Shown here piece after piece: positions 63,979 through 64,000 of a stretch of 64,000 nt of DNA. The position numbers were made by a program, and so were the translations under genes. Source of the DNA: Paenibacillus sp. PL91. GTDB lineage: Bacteria; Bacillota; Bacilli; Paenibacillales; Paenibacillaceae. Numbering within the stretch: position 1 is the first letter of the stretch; each line of letters starts with the position of its first letter. The notes under the pieces were generated by a model that made no database searches, was not told the origin of the DNA, and saw nothing but the letters and a program-made list of their open reading frames with translations. The stretch lies in contig NZ_JABBYG020000001.1 of NCBI RefSeq assembly GCF_012935325.2, forward strand, positions 930,001-994,000. Direction: 5' to 3'.

Positions 63979-64000
63979 ATCTTATAAGAAATTGATGAAA
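63979..64000 (+). promoter_or_regulatory. repeated 22-bp upstream element, copy 2
   Basis: ATCTTATAAGAAATTG then ATGAAA, one mismatch from copy 1 at 53319. The window ends in it, so an operon resembling locus G may start just beyond. Confidence 0.45.

Overview
The window looks like a chromosomal segment of a Paenibacillus-type Firmicute. This is inferred from AGGAGG-type ribosome binding sites, lipoprotein signal peptides, an SLH-anchored exoenzyme, and repeated clusters of Lpl/Ytc-type ABC permeases with YesM/YesN-type two-component regulators. No tool was run; family names rest on motifs read by eye.

Layout. 1-3954: the 3' part of a gap gene, a decayed SGNH hydrolase, a lone serine hydrolase and a lone membrane-anchored LysM protein, separated by copies of a 27-bp palindromic repeat. 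4111-13653 (locus A): two permeases on the minus strand, divergent from a YesN/YesM pair and a solute-binding lipoprotein; the expected enzyme is a broken GH36-like chimera. 14069-16517: carboxylesterase and FMN reductase, followed by a minus-strand gene remnant. 17348-21538: a large secreted pectate-lyase-like protein with FN3 and SLH domains. 21923-38322 (locus D): a pectin/rhamnogalacturonan oligosaccharide operon (permeases, binding protein, Gfo/Idh/MocA enzyme, two GH105-like proteins, a PL22-like lyase, a GH95-like enzyme, an unassigned glycosidase-like protein, a membrane AraC regulator). 38595-40600: an accessory patch with an IS3-type transposase remnant, a ribbon-helix-helix protein, a candidate small RNA and a MerR/TipA-like regulator. 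40798-52891 (locus F): ABC importer, YesM/YesN, a secreted GH5-like multidomain enzyme and an FAD oxidoreductase. 53405-63881 (locus G): ABC importer, YesM/YesN, an FAD oxidoreductase with an extra C-terminal domain and an SGNH hydrolase. The window ends inside a repeat of the sequence found upstream of locus G.

How it works together. Each importer has two permeases and one lipoprotein but no ATPase gene, so they probably share an MsmX-type ATPase encoded elsewhere. Extracellular enzymes (17348, 47876) cut polymers at the cell surface, importers bring in oligomers, cytoplasmic hydrolases, lyases and oxidoreductases finish degradation, and the YesM/YesN or YesS-like regulators probably sense the sugars.

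The most interesting points are the two importer operons ending in PF12831-like FAD oxidoreductases (F and G), the 27-bp palindromes that separate single-gene modules, a promoter-hairpin-U-tract unit at 39479-39590 that could be a small RNA, and two well-defined gene ruins (11243-13529 and 16865-17002).
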